From Adiantum capillus-veneris (Eukaryota > Streptophyta > Polypodiopsida > Polypodiales > Pteridaceae), in assembly GCA_014529385.2 (NCBI GenBank), contig CM043952.1:55220619-55284618 (forward strand): DNA of 64,000 nucleotides. Reading direction: 5' to 3'. Under the pieces are notes generated by a model. That model was given only the letters and a program-made list of their open reading frames with translations. It searched no databases and had not been told where the DNA came from. The position numbers and the translations under genes are program-made. Positions within the stretch are counted from its first letter, which is position 1. Each line of letters begins with the position of its first letter. Below are positions 21,952 to 33,844 of this stretch, piece after piece.

Positions 21952-23591
21952 CACAAGACATTAAGTAGGGAGATCTACGTCACTTGTGTGATGGTTCGCT
22001 TACTTTAGTTTTGACTAGAGAGAGCTTAAACTTTTAGAACAAGATCTAGGATAGAGTATCCTGAGGTCTAGTGGATAGCCAGGAAGCCTGTGTTTTGCCG
22101 AGGGTCTGCGACTAGTTAGATTTAGTTAAGTAGGATAATGTGGAGTTATGGTTTTTGGTTTTGAATGCTTGTTATACTTGTGAAGAAATAGAGTAGAAAA
22201 ACGTTGTAAAAACGCAAAAAACAAACAAAAAGAAGAAACAATAAGGCTGTTTGCTTGCCTTGAAAGCAAAACCCACCCCATATACCCTTGAAGGGGGTGA
22301 AAAGAATCGACATTGAAATTTATGATCCAACACTCGAGAAAACATAAAAACTGCGACCAAAACCAACAAAAAAGAAACAGGTGATTTTCATAAGGAAACA
22401 CTAAGTGAACCTAAAGAGGCCAAGAAGAGATATAACCATTAGCCTAGGGTAAACTCACTGTGTCATGAGGTACGACTGATGTTCACAAGTTTAAGATGAA
22501 GTGTCATCAAATTTGCATCACTTCAAGTGCAATAGAGTTGTGAATTGTCAGAGAAAAGTCGAATTTGTGAAGTGCTTGAGTTTAAGGTCAAAATAAGTCC
22601 AAACTTCATAAAACTTGGGGGATAGACTTATATGGGCACAGGGAACAAGACTATGCAAAAACAGACAAAAAATTAAATCCCCATTGCTCTCTGCCTGGTC
22701 TATCACGATAGACTGATGAAGGTGGTGATTGACTAGCAACAAGGAAAAAACCTTTATACCACAGGTTTAACACATCAATACAAGGGTACTCACAAAAATT
22801 GAGTGAATTTGAACACCATTTTGACCACAAAACTTCAAAACTAGTGTTTAGAGTCTGAATTCAGAGACAAGGGCAAGAAGTCTTTGACCAAATGTCCAAA
22901 CAATGCCAAAATTGGTCAATGCACTACACAAGGGGAGGTTGAACCAACTGTGGAGAAAACTTGAGAAAAATGCTAAAAAATGGAGAAAGTGCCAAGTCTA
23001 TCACGATAGACCAAGGAAACTGCTGTTGGGGAACTTTTCTTTCAAAATTCCCCTAGGGAGAGCTTTATCAGGGCCTATATAGCAGACACACCAAAATTCA
23101 AGCCATTTAGATCACTGAAGGTCAATCTGAGGTTCAGATAGAGAATCAAGCTCTGACTGAAATACTAAAAGGGGACCAAAACCCAACCCAAGTGTCCAAA
23201 CTTCATAAAATTTGAGGGATAGGCTATAGAGGGTAACTGGAACTCAAGGGTAAAGTCACAATTTTGAATTGACTTGTGCTAAGCAAATTGTAAGTCTATT
23301 GCGATAGACTAAGAAAGTAGTGATTCAGACACTTTTTGCAATTTGTGACTATACTGCTAGGACATACTCTCTATATAGATCCCAGCCATCATTTCATATT
23401 TGAAATTGGACCACCAGAAGACTGACTAAGTGGTTGCTGTATATACTAGAAAGATTTTTTGGTAATTTAGGGAAAACCCTTGTGAACAGACTAACCATCC
23501 TTGTGTAGATCCTAGAAGGAGATCATCACAAAGCCACACAGGAAGAAGGAGTCTAGGTAAGCCTTAAGTTTGCAACCCAACTTTCATTCTT
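21952..23591 (+). other. Element B untranslated leader with palindromic tandem repeats
   Basis: 1.64 kb without a supported gene. From about 22450 it contains diverged tandem repeats of about 298 bp, for example two copies of CCAAACTTCATAAAA (near 22601 and 23203). Each repeat carries a GTCTATC-NN-GATAGAC-type palindrome. Confidence 0.8.
22698..23310 (+). repeat. Element B leader palindromes at 298-bp spacing
   Basis: Sites at 22698-22713, 22996-23011 and 23293-23310. The shared 16-base core starts at 22698, 22996 and 23294, exactly 298 apart. Arms are GTCTATC and GATAGAC, or GTCTATT in the third. Confidence 0.9.
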
Positions 23592-25487
23592 ATGTATTTA
23601 AGGTCAGGAGCCTTTGTTAAGTCGGGAGCTAAAAGTGTCAAAAGTCAATTAAGCACCACGTCCACCGAAGAGAGTGTAACTCAGACGAGACTAGACCCAT
23701 TAGCACCAATCATTGAAGAAGGTAGTGATACTGACACTTCGTCGGAAAAGTCCTTTTTCATGATGGGGAGTCAACAGCCAGGAGGTTTCAATGGTGAAGG
23801 ACCAATGCCAGGGGGGAGCACCTCCCTACATCCTTTAAACGAAACCAAGTTCACTATAATCTTCTTGGAAGGAACTAACTCGAGGGGAGCCTTAGTTTAT
23901 TCTGACTATCGGGGACGCAAGTGTATTTGTATTGAAGAAAGACCGGCTCAGAGACTAGAGATAATTCGAGTCTATGATGATGGAGACAGATTCCGAGACG
24001 AAAAGGGGAACCACTATCTGATAGTGAGTAAACCTGAGGATTACAACAGATATGGGGATAACGTGGCAAAAGGGAAAATGGTTTCAGAAACCCAAGAACC
24101 ACCTCCTAACATTGATCGACTTGGAGCGCTTTTTATGTATGATAAGAAAACAACTAGGGTCCCAACCTATAATGAGAATGTAGGGATCTACAAGCATGAA
24201 AGCGAAGGAATAGTCTCTTACTTTCGATGCAAGAAACCCTACCCAAACGAATTAAGCAAAGACAAGGTTCTTTACTTATTTTCTTATGAATCTGCTATGG
24301 GGAAGGATATTGTTTTTGTTGACAGATACGGGCGAGAATACAAAAGTATTCTCCCAGAAGAGGTTGAAAAGGAAAAATTTCCGAGAGCATCGACCTATGG
24401 CCCCGACGAAGTACCGAGAGTCACCTACACCCCTAGCAAGTCGACAAATCCCTTTTCGGAAGAGTATGACGCTACCTCACATTCTACCCGACAACCGACG
24501 TCCAACTACCAGGACCAACCAGCTACTTAGCGATCATTGCAGGCATGGCTTCGACAGAGTGCTACATTAGAACAAGACCAAACCCGAGAGGGTTATCAAA
24601 CCGCACGAGGGTTAATAGATTTACAAGAACCACCACTCTATGCACAGTATCAAGGAGAGAGTAAGCCAAAGACTCAGGGGTCAACTGAGCCTGGAAGAAC
24701 ACCCCGAGAATGAGTTCGGAGAGATGAACCATCTCTCACGAGAACTGTTAGAAATTATGGATTAGGAGCACCATTGGGAGAGGAACCTGACCACTACATA
24801 AGACCAGAGGAGGTATATCGACTAGGACGGGGAGATCCCATGATGAGATTTGTAGACCATTGTAGAATTAGACCTTCTCAAGTGCAAAAATGGGTAAACA
24901 AGAAATATACGGGAAGCAGGGATCCGAGAGATCATGTAACAGCCTTTGTGCGTGTAATTAGAGTTGAAGAGGTGTTAGACTTTCCTACCCAATTTACAGG
25001 ATTCGGTTTAACCTTAGAGGATGATGCTGCTACATGGTTTGACTCAGTGGAGCGAAGAGACTTTGAGTCGATGGAGGAAGTGTTTGACGAGTTTATCGAG
25101 GAATTCTCACAAAGGGGAATAGCTCATAATACAGTCTCACAAATCCATAAATTCAAACTGAAAGATGGAGAGTCTGTGCGAAAGGTAGCCCTCCGATTAA
25201 AAAGATATGTTAAGTTCTGCCCCGTGGAAGAATTGCCAACTCAGTCCAGACTTATGCTTATATTTATCCAAGGACTAAGGAATGCAGATCTTCAAAAGGA
25301 CTTACATATGAAAAGGAGCACAACGTTGAATGATTTAACCAAGGAAGCTCTATACCTTGTGGACAATTGTGCGGTCTACAAAGAGGGTGAGTTCAAGGAT
25401 CTTGACGATGATTCTTCCTCGCAACAAAGTGGGAGCAAGTCTGCTAAGACAACACTGAAAGGAGAAGTAGCGGTAAGCCAAGAGTAG
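23592..25487 (+). pseudogene. Element B gag, capsid part
   Basis: Begins Met-Tyr-Leu-Arg-Ser-Gly, matching element D (Met-Asn-Leu-Arg-Ser-Gly at 59887), which supports this start. The N-terminal 310 residues have no recognised domain. A retrotransposon gag domain lies at about 24860-25380 (Trp-Val-Asn-Lys, Ala-Thr-Trp-Phe, Glu-Phe-Ser-Gln-Arg-Gly). Stops at 24528 (TAG), 24711 (TGA) and 25485 (TAG) interrupt one continuous frame that runs on into the protease and RT with no frameshift until about 29936. Confidence 0.82.
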
Positions 25488-26250
25488 CTTGTAGAGGAAG
25501 TGCTTAAAAAGATTAACTTGTATTCCAAACCACAAGCTAAACAACCAAAATGGTGTGCGATTGAACAAAAATGGACAAACCATGGGACGGAGGAGTGTTA
25601 TTATAACAAGGGATATGTGAGAGAACAACCATATGCTCCGCAAGCTCAAGCGACATCCCCTCAAGTCCCACCGATGCCTAGATATCAAACAGGCAACCTA
25701 CCAGGACCTGTAGGTGTAGAAAGACCACAACCAGTGTTGGGCCAACAACCACCCCTACCAGGATTACGACCAGTCGGCATAAGATACACACCCACAGTAA
25801 CTGAGTCAGATGAGAAGGCTTTGGTACCTATGAATGCATACTACGACGAGCCCAATGGATATGCGGCGAACTCTATCTATTATCCACCGGAAGAACCCTC
25901 TACACCAGAACCATGGAGCATGATAGGAAATATAGGACCACCAACTGCTGCATAGGCAGCGGGGGAAGGATGATATAGCCTGGACGAAAGAACACTTTTG
26001 TTCATAGCCAACGGAGGCATGAGCGGGCAAAGAATTGCACACCAACAAAGAGGAGCTCCAGGAGCACCTCAACAGCCTAAAGGACCATGCTACAAGTGTG
26101 GTGGAGACCATTGGCTGAGGGACTGCCCTCATGACGAAATCATTAGGGTCAATGCATATTTCACAGAGTGTGGAATTACTCACTTGATCCCTGATTTCCC
26201 TAAAAACCCTAGCAAAGGAGCAAAAACTACCTTGAATATGCTGGGAGCGC
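25488..26250 (+). pseudogene. Element B gag, nucleocapsid part with atypical zinc knuckle
   Basis: Same frame as 23592-25487. A Pro/Gln-rich stretch with a Trp-Cys-Ala-Ile-Glu motif (near 25552) is shared with D near 61606. A knuckle reads Cys-x2-Cys-x3-His-x4-Cys at about 26089-26127, one residue shorter between the second Cys and His than the usual CCHC. Stops at 25953 and earlier break the frame. Confidence 0.7.
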
Positions 26251-28112
26251 TACCTTCCAGTGGAGGGTCAGAAAACAAAACTCCAATTCCTGTTAAGGTC
26301 TTGACAAGAGCCCAAGCAAGGAAAAATGACAATCAGCCCAAGAGTAACGATGAAAATCAAGAAGAAATCAAGACTAACAAGTCTAGCATCAGTCGTGATA
26401 ATCCTTGGAAAGAACGAAGAGAGAAAATGAAAGCTAGACGTGAGCGAAAACAAAAAGATGTAGAAGCTGAGCTAACGATAGCTCGAGAGAAACTTAAACA
26501 GCAAAGAGAGTTCGACTCTTTAAAATCAACGGAGGGACCAAGAAGTGCAAGCTCAGGAGGATCGGTATTGGTAGATAAGATCAATGAACCCTTAGATGCA
26601 ATCTTGCAAGCATATGAAGCAAGATTGAAGAACAGACAGACTCTAGAGCAAAGGTGGATGACATATCCATATCCAGAGATAGAAAAACATAGACTAGAGA
26701 TGTGCAAACAGCTGATTGAAACTGCACAAGCATTACTGGAGCCTCCACCTATGGAAGCGGGAGATAGAGTAATCAAACCACCAAACAATGAAACACCTCA
26801 AAAAACTGAACAAAGGATACCCGATAAGATAGAAAACGTTAAATCTTTGCCGGGTGTAGAGGATGCAAAAGACGTACCTAATAGCACTGATGAATCACTG
26901 AAAGATTTTCCACCATATTCCCCTATTGTGGAAGAAAATTGGCCTGAAGAGCTATGGGAAACGGTGCGAAAAGCTCAAGAAAAATATGAGACAAAAACAT
27001 TTGAGTCGGTGCCTTTCTCGGAGCTGAACTTGAATAAGCCTCCATGGGATTTAGACGTTAAATCATTTCAAGGGGATAATGGTTCAGTTGCATCCGAAGA
27101 TAGCATACCAGAATCACTCAAAAATTTGCCATCATATATGGGGAACTATGAGGCAAGATCAAAAATTCGAAGAGTACCTTCTCAGAGAATAGGCGGGTCA
27201 AATCAATTGGACACTAAAATCCTGACAGACTTGTTGACCACTCCGGTCAAGTGTACAATCACATTGGCAGAATTGTTAAAAATTAGGCCAAGCATGTGGA
27301 CAGAAGTGGGCAAATGTCTTGAAAAATTTGGCATAAAGAGACCTCTTAAGTTCTTCGAAACCGAGCTTAATGACACAGAACCGAAGAAAGTCAACACTAG
27401 ACCAGTGCCACTCAACAAGGTAGGAGAGTATTGTGAAGGTGAAGATGGCAACACAACCCTACCGGTTGAGTATAACGGCATAGAGACTAAGGAAATACTT
27501 GATAGTGGAGGTGGCATTGCCATTGCGACCAAAATGCTATGGGAAAAATGGGAAAAACCAGCAATACGAACAACTAGAATGAAATTGCAACTGGTGGATG
27601 GGCACATAGAAAGGCCTATAGGATTGCTTGAGGCAATTGTGGTATCTTCCTGTTGCATAGAGTACGAACATACCTTTGCCATAGTAGATTTCGGCAAGAA
27701 GAACAACTATGAAATTATCCTTGGTAGGCCGTTCATGGTGCAGGACTGGGGGTATGATTATTTGTATCTAAGACATGCTGAAACTACTACACGCGTAAAC
27801 ATGAAAAATCATAACTACCATGATGTCACGAGAACCCCGGTGGAAGAATTTGACTCATCCACCATTAGTGGATCAGAAGTCCCAGCGTGGCTTTGTAAGA
27901 AAAAGGAGATATGGATGCGCGGGGCATCTCAATGTAGTGAATTTGACCACAATGAAAGGACACTAGAGAGGGTCTTGGAAGATGATGCATATATACGAGA
28001 ACCTTTTCCGGAAGAGAAGCTCGAACCCCTAGAATGGTCTCAAATTTTGGCTACATTGGATGTATGCGTCAATGAAGTCACTCCCACCAAATTTTGTGAT
28101 GAGAATGGCTAG
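26251..28112 (+). CDS. Element B gag-protease linker and first retropepsin
   Basis: Part of a 704-codon open stretch (25998-28112). A Lys/Glu-rich, partly helical region (26380-26800) is followed by a conserved Thr-Ile-Thr-Leu-Ala-Glu-Leu block near 27253. The protease has Asp-Ser-Gly-Gly at 27501-27512, where C and D have Asp-Ser-Gly-Ala, and Ile-Ile-Leu-Gly-Arg-Pro-Phe near 27715. The Ala-to-Gly change next to the catalytic triad may weaken it. It ends at TAG 28110, where C has a Tyr codon. Confidence 0.8.
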
Positions 28113-28664
28113 GATATCATACCATACTACATGTTGAGCAAAATTGTGGAGGAGGACGAGAACGATGAAGATACTGAGAATATGAGGATCAATAAAACAG
28201 AAACGAAACTTGAGATTAAGATAGTGGGCTATGTGGACATCCCCACTACAGAAATCAAGCAGGAGGGAGAAGAATTTTATGATTCTTCTGATCAAAGTGA
28301 AAACAAGGATAACGCGGATGACGAGAAGTCGGAAAATACGGAGGGAGATGACAATCAAGATCAAGACAATGATGTCTTCTACAACTTCCCAAACCAAAGT
28401 GAGAGACACCAAAAAAGATACAAGAGTAAACGACACCATATCAGTCCACCAACCAGGCTGAGACCCATGCCAGAGTTGAAGGGTAAGACACATTTCCTTA
28501 TGAACATTCATGCTATTGATTGTGCTAAGGATAAAGTGTCAGGAAGATTTCTTAAGGTTGTTGAAGACCCAGGATTGAAGTCCAGATTGTTGAAACCTAA
28601 GAAAACCAGCAAATAAAAAAAAAGAGTTGCAACAGAAAAACTGAATGTCTGTGGTAGTCCAATT
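28113..28664 (+). pseudogene. Element B protease-RT linker
   Basis: An acidic then basic low-complexity stretch in the same frame as gag and RT. Conserved Lys-Thr-His-Phe-Leu-Met near 28487 and Ser-Gly-Arg-Phe near 28538 match C. TAA at 28614 interrupts it near an A-run. Confidence 0.6.
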
Positions 28665-29951
28665 ATGACGAAAATTGAACGGAAAACGAGATACAATGAG
28701 TTGAAACAAAAAATTAAAAATGTATGGACAACTGAAATGGAAAGTAGCGATGGAACGAACGCTAATGATGGGAGTAAAAAGATAGATGTACCTCCTCACT
28801 ATTGTAAGTACACCATTCAGGAAAGAAGATTGGTGGTTCAACAACCAATGAGGGAGCCTAAATTAAATGAGTCCTACGATGGGCCAGAGAACGCCAAGAT
28901 AATAGACTTAGCAGAGCCAGGAGAAAATCCTCGACCTGCTTACATTGCCACAGATCTAGGTCGAGAAGAAGAGGACTTACTGATCAAAACACTTAAGGAA
29001 TTTCGAGATTTATTTGCATGGTCGTACAAAGATTTGAAGGGAGTGGATCCTAACATTTGTGAACATTCAATCCCTCTGAAGTCTGATGCAAAGCCAAGCA
29101 AACAACGTCCATACACGTATAATGAGACATTCGCCAAAAGGATAAAAGAAAAGATAGACAAACTTATGGAGGTTGAATTTATTTATGAGATAGAACACAC
29201 GGACTGGGTGTCCTCGATAGTGGTGGTACCCAAGAAAAATGGGAAATTACGAGTGTGTGTGAATCTCAAGAAGGTAACCGCAACAACAATAAGGGACAAC
29301 TACCCTCTTCCTATCATTGAACACGTCCTAGAACGAGTAGCAGACAAGCAAGCCTATAGCTTTATGGACGGATTCTCTGGTTATAACCAATTGGGGGCCA
29401 AACTAGAAGATCAATATAAAACAGCGTTTGCAACAGAATGGGGCATATATGCGTTTAGGGTAATGCCATTTGGCTTGACCAATGCTCCAGCCACATTTAA
29501 GAGATTAATGACACATGCTTTTAAAGAATACTTGCAAAAATTCTTGAATATTTACATGGACGACTTGTGTGTCTATTCTCTATTGAGAGAAGACCATATA
29601 GATCATATGAGAAAGGTATTCGAAAAATGCAGAACGTATAGGATTTGCCTCAACCCATAAAAATGTGTATTCATGGTACGACAAGGTAAAATCTTAGGCC
29701 ACATAGTGTCGGCTACTGGAATTACCATTGATGAAGAGAAGGTAAAGGTGATCATAGAATTTCCAAGACCAAACACTATACGAGAGGTACAATCATTTAT
29801 GGGACATTGTGGATACTACCGATGTTTTATCTACATGTACGCTGTAATAGCAAAACCCTTGTATAGTCTGATCACGCACTTCATTTGGACAAATGAATGT
29901 GAGGAGTCATTCCAGAAACTAAAAGATGCACTGGTATCGCACCAATTCTAA
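28665..29951 (+). pseudogene. Element B reverse transcriptase
   Basis: Converts element RNA to DNA in the particle. Conserved Asp-Trp-Val-Ser-Ser near 29200, Arg-Val-Cys-Val-Asn near 29250, Asp-Gly-Phe-Ser-Gly near 29367 and YMDD at 29553-29564. TAA at 29658 replaces a Lys codon present in C. A 1-base loss near 29936 ends the long common frame of gag-pro-RT. Confidence 0.88.
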
Positions 29952-30388
29952 AAGCACCAGATTGGTCAAAGATCTTCCATGTACATGTAGATGCTTCGGC
30001 ATTTGCAATAGGCTGTATATTAGCACAACCAGATGAGGGTAAGACGGATTTTCCAATCAGTTATGCTAGTAGACAACTCAACAATGCAGAAAAGAAGTAT
30101 ACTACCAATGAAAGAGAAGGATTGGGTATGATATATGCGGTAAAGAAATTTCGGCATTACTTACTCGCGAACAAATTCACATTCTTTGTGGATCATCAGG
30201 CACTCTTGTACTTAGTAAACAAACCTTGTAACACGGGACGAATTTTAAGATGGTTCATTGTGTTGTTGGAGTTTGATTTTACGGTAGTAGTTAAGAAAGG
30301 AAAACCTCATCAAAGAGCAGACCATCTTTCTCGATTACTACATGGCGAAAAAGCTACCGGAGTAGATTGTAAGGTTTCCAGTTTCTGA
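29952..30388 (+). CDS. Element B RNase H
   Basis: Reads in the frame after the 29936 shift. Catalytic acids are kept as Val-Asp-Ala-Ser (near 29987), Asn-Glu-Arg-Glu-Gly (near 30108) and Val-Asp-His-Gln (near 30188), ending His-Leu-Ser-Arg-Leu near 30340. A stop follows at 30386 inside foreign sequence. There is no archaeal-type second RNase H after it. Confidence 0.85.
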
Positions 30389-30565
30389 AACCTTAAAGGT
30401 TGTATAAAGCTTAATCAAACTGATATGATTATTGAAAAAGCAATGTAGAATTGTCCGACCATGGCAAATTTTGGTATTTTTGGAATCTTAAGCACAGCAA
30501 ACCCCGGGCTAGAAATTTTCAGAATTGAATTCCGGTAAAAACTGGCATAGTTATGCACGTATATA
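30370..30565 (+). other. Element B deletion with filler replacing the integrase N-terminus
   Basis: Element C has about 680 bases between RNase H and the integrase Cys pair (about 12170-12850). Element B has about 190 unrelated bases here. The zinc-binding His-His half is therefore missing. The filler has no recognised origin. Confidence 0.6.
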
Positions 30566-30575
30566 GTGGCCGACA

Positions 30576-31592
30576 ATGATTCAAGATGTAGCAGAATTCG
30601 TGAAAAGATGTGATGAATGTCAACGCACTAAGGTACCAGTTAAAAGAGACGAAATGCCTTTAAGACCAATGATGAGTGCTCGAGAATTCGCTAAATGGGG
30701 ATTGGACTTTGTTGGTCCTATCACTCCACCAGCGTATCGTTCACAAGCACAATATATCATAGTGGCCACGGATTACATGACCAAATGGGTGGAAGCAAAA
30801 GCCACAACGAAAGTAGACGCTAGAACCACGGCACAATTCTTATATGAATATGTGTTTACACGTTATGGCCTTCCAATCGAGCTGGTGAGTGATAGAGGGA
30901 TACACTTTGTAAATGAAGTTATCCAACATCTCTTAAATGAGTTTATGGTAATTCATCGCAAATCTGCACCCTATCATCCACAAGCCAATGGCCAAGCGGA
31001 AGCAACCAACAAAATATTGTGCACAGTTCTTACGAAACTGGTTAGTGAAACAAGAACAGATTGGGATCAGATGCTCTATTCGGCATTGTGGGCTTATCAA
31101 GTTGCATATAAAACAACACTCAATGCTACACCATTTAATATGGTATATGGGTTAAATGCAATATTGCCTATTGACTTTTTGATCCCCACACTAAGGGTAG
31201 CCACACAATTGGACTGGACGGGGCATGAACTTTCAGAACGGTTGGAAGACCTTGAAAAATTAGATGAGTTACGACTCAATGCTGTAGCGGCCATATATGC
31301 AAAAAAAAGACAACAGAAAGAGTTTTTTGACAAACATGTCAAGAACAAGGACTTTAAAACGGGCGACTATGTCTTAGTATACACCCTTAAACAGCATGCC
31401 AAAAAGCTAAAGAAAAGGGGAATGGGGCCTTATTTGATCCAAGAAATATCGTCCAGCGGAGCAGTAAAACTGTCAACACTAGATGGAAAAGAAATGCCGA
31501 ACTGGATTAGTGGGTATCGTTTAAAAAAATATCATCTACCTTTAACACCGGAAATGTTGTTTCAAGTGCATTATGGAAAAACCTATATATAG
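30576..31592 (+). CDS. Element B integrase, core and C-terminal domains
   Basis: Integrase joins the element DNA to host DNA. The Cys pair of the zinc site remains (Cys-Asp-Glu-Cys near 30612). The core has Gly-Leu-Asp-Phe (near 30702), Val-Ser-Asp-Arg-Gly (near 30887) and Gln-Ala-Glu-Ala-Thr (near 30994). A C-terminal Gly-Met-Gly-Pro-Tyr (near 31421) resembles the GPY/F module. Without the His pair this copy is probably inactive. Confidence 0.85.
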   Translation: MIQDVAEFVKRCDECQRTKVPVKRDEMPLRPMMSAREFAKWGLDFVGPITPPAYRSQAQYIIVATDYMTKWVEAKATTKVDARTTAQFLYEYVFTRYGLPIELVSDRGIHFVNEVIQHLLNEFMVIHRKSAPYHPQANGQAEATNKILCTVLTKLVSETRTDWDQMLYSALWAYQVAYKTTLNATPFNMVYGLNAILPIDFLIPTLRVATQLDWTGHELSERLEDLEKLDELRLNAVAAIYAKKRQQKEFFDKHVKNKDFKTGDYVLVYTLKQHAKKLKKRGMGPYLIQEISSSGAVKLSTLDGKEMPNWISGYRLKKYHLPLTPEMLFQVHYGKTYI

Positions 31593-31676
31593 GAACAACA
31601 AAGAATTCAGGACCAGGCACAACAAGAAGCAAAGGAACGTATTGCTAAACGAAAGCAATTTCTTAGGACAATAAAC

Positions 31677-32348
31677 ATGGTCACCCCAATGATGACTGAA
31701 GAATATCCTCTTTCAACATCCCAACCAATCGAAGCGGATATACAAAGTGACGAATTAGAAAAGACCATGACAGACCTTAGGGCTCATGACGATAGCATCA
31801 TTGACGACGTGGAAGATACATGGTGTAGTCCTTACATAAAAGCTTATGCAGGCACAAAACAAGTGGAAATCTATGCATTGCTTGACACTGGAGCAAAACT
31901 GAGTGTCATCAGCTTTGAGCTCTTTCAGAAACTTAGACCAATGAAGATGATCCCAGAGACACACCGGTTGAAAGTAGCATCGGGAGATGAGGTGACCACG
32001 TTGTGGTCTATTATAATACCAATCACAGTGCAGGCACACCCGTACACTATAAAATTCCATGTACTGCCAGCAAGTAGATCAGCAACGCCGTGTATCTCAG
32101 CAGTGTCATGGATGAAAGCTAACTGGGTATTCATTGATTTAGATACTAATGAAGCACTTTTCAAAAATGAAAACTTTTCAGAACCCTTCTTATCATATAA
32201 AAATTCATGTCAAGGAGGAAACAAAAGACAATACAACCGCAAAGATCTGCCCAACAACAAACAAAGTTTACAAGTCCAGCAACGTCTTATCAAAAATCAA
32301 CAACCATGCAGGAAACCAGGCAAGTTTGGGTACGGCGTACAAAGCTGA
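31677..32348 (+). CDS. Element B second retropepsin-like domain, downstream of integrase
   Basis: Asp-Thr-Gly-Ala at 31884-31895 after a Tyr-Ala-Leu-Leu strand, followed by Lys-Leu-Ser-Val-Ile-Ser and about 80 further residues of protease-like length. It is distinct in sequence from the first protease of the same element (27501) but matches C 14001-14430. A duplicated or captured protease is possible; a DNA-binding or structural use of the fold cannot be excluded. Confidence 0.7.
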   Translation: MVTPMMTEEYPLSTSQPIEADIQSDELEKTMTDLRAHDDSIIDDVEDTWCSPYIKAYAGTKQVEIYALLDTGAKLSVISFELFQKLRPMKMIPETHRLKVASGDEVTTLWSIIIPITVQAHPYTIKFHVLPASRSATPCISAVSWMKANWVFIDLDTNEALFKNENFSEPFLSYKNSCQGGNKRQYNRKDLPNNKQSLQVQQRLIKNQQPCRKPGKFGYGVQS

Positions 32349-32869
32349 CCGAGGCACAATTACATCAAAAGAGGAAATACAAAGTTTGGATAAGGCACGA
32401 AAGCCTGATTCCTATAAAAAAGGAGTCATAAGAACAGACAAAACACCAAAAGCCAACAAAACTTCAAAGAACCATAGTCAATTTGTCGAATATGCAACGA
32501 ACTATATTGGTATGGCGGCCAAAATTGCCAATTCAAAACGGGCCAAAAACACCAGAAGGGAGGCCAAAGGTGACAATCGAGCAGTTATCTACAACTGTCA
32601 AGGTCAAGCAACATCATGCAAACAACACGAGGAAACAAACAGAATCAACAACAAAAACTACAAGGATCTATAAGACCCAAGTCATCAAAGCAGAAAGAAA
32701 GAATGTTCCACCATATACAACAATATCGACTTCAAAGGAACCACATACGCCAATTCAAAACCAGTGGAAAACAATCAAACAAAGAGCGCTAGATTTACAA
32801 CTACTCCTTGCAAAGAAAATCTGCCAGCCAACTCAAGCTACCACAGGAAGCCTCAACAACAAATGTTAA
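32349..32869 (+). pseudogene. Element B pol C-terminal basic tail
   Basis: Lys/Gln/Thr/Asn-rich and shifted in frame from the second protease. It ends in the conserved Ile-Lys-Gln-Arg-Ala then Leu-Gln-Leu-Leu-Leu-Ala-Lys-Lys block near 32780-32820 and stops at 32867-32869. Confidence 0.6.
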
Positions 32870-33016
32870 TAAGAGAATCGCTTATACCTTCCTCTTACAC
32901 TGCATAAATTGTTTCTACATGCATTGAATGCACATGCATATAGGGCTATATTACAAAGCCTGCATTAGCACGAGTTCACACCCATGCACATCACATACCC
33001 TTGATGATACCCTGTC

Positions 33017-33050
33017 GTCCGGGAGGACTCCAACTAGGAGAGGGGGGAGG
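33017..33050 (+). promoter_or_regulatory. Element B internal hairpin and internal polypurine tract
   Basis: GTCC-GGGA-GGAC at 33017-33028 and AGGAGAGGGGGGAGG at 33036-33050, in the same order and spacing as in C (15199-15231). The surrounding pol-end and spacer sequence has diverged more, which points to constraint. Confidence 0.65.
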
Positions 33051-33198
33051 CATTCCAAATGCGGACTCATGTCATATATTAGAGGGCAATGTTTGTGAGC
33101 AATTTTTCAACCATTTTTGCATTTTATTGTGTGATTTTGGAAAAAAGAATATGCCCTCGTAATTAATCAGAATTGGGGAACAAATCATCATTCAGGAG

Positions 33199-33226
33199 CC
33201 CCTAGGGATGTGTATAGACTATAAAG
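33199..33226 (+). promoter_or_regulatory. Element B candidate internal promoter
   Basis: CCCCTAGGG, then TGTGTATAGA and CTATAAAG (33219-33226), in the position of the TATATAAG box of C. Transcription is not shown. Confidence 0.45.
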
Positions 33227-33844
33227 AGAGTCAAATCTGGCCAAAAAACTGTCTAAAAACATCAAAAAATAGGCCAAGGTTGACGATAATGAGCGAGACT
33301 GTACATAGACGAGAGAAAAGTGAGCTACAAAGTGTTTTGCCATTCATTGGTATTTTTCTAGGTTAGAATTGTTATTTTTGGGTTATTTTGGGATTTATTT
33401 GCTTTATTTTAGCCATTTTCTAGCAAAAATTATATTAAAAAAATCCGTAATCTAGACGGAAACACAAAAGAAGAGACGCCTGATCGGAGCAAGGTAAAGA
33501 AAACACATAAAAAATAGGGGCTGTAAAGGTGACAGGGCAAAATGACCACCGTCATGAAGGGACCTCCAACAGGAGAAATCTACAAAAATGGTAAAACTGG
33601 AGCAACCGAAGTCCAAATTAGGAAATTTGCGAGTCTAAACCGCATCTCGCTAAAAGTTATGGCCACAGGTAAAAGATGGGAAAATTTGGTGTTGAAGTCT
33701 CGATTACATATAGAGAGGCTAGGCTAGAAATCTCTCATTTGAGTCATTTTCCATAGTGAGAGAGAGAGAGTTCCCTACAGCAGTTGAGACTTCCAGAAGC
33801 TCATCCATTGCGCACGGTCACCAGATCGACATCAAATATGAGAG
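33227..33844 (+). other. Element B presumed leader exon of the extra gene
   Basis: Non-coding; shares CTAAACCGCATCTCGC (33635-33650) with C. A GA run at about 33757-33770 precedes the end ATGAGAG at 33838-33844. The open frames at 33542 and 33756 have no family match. Confidence 0.5.
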
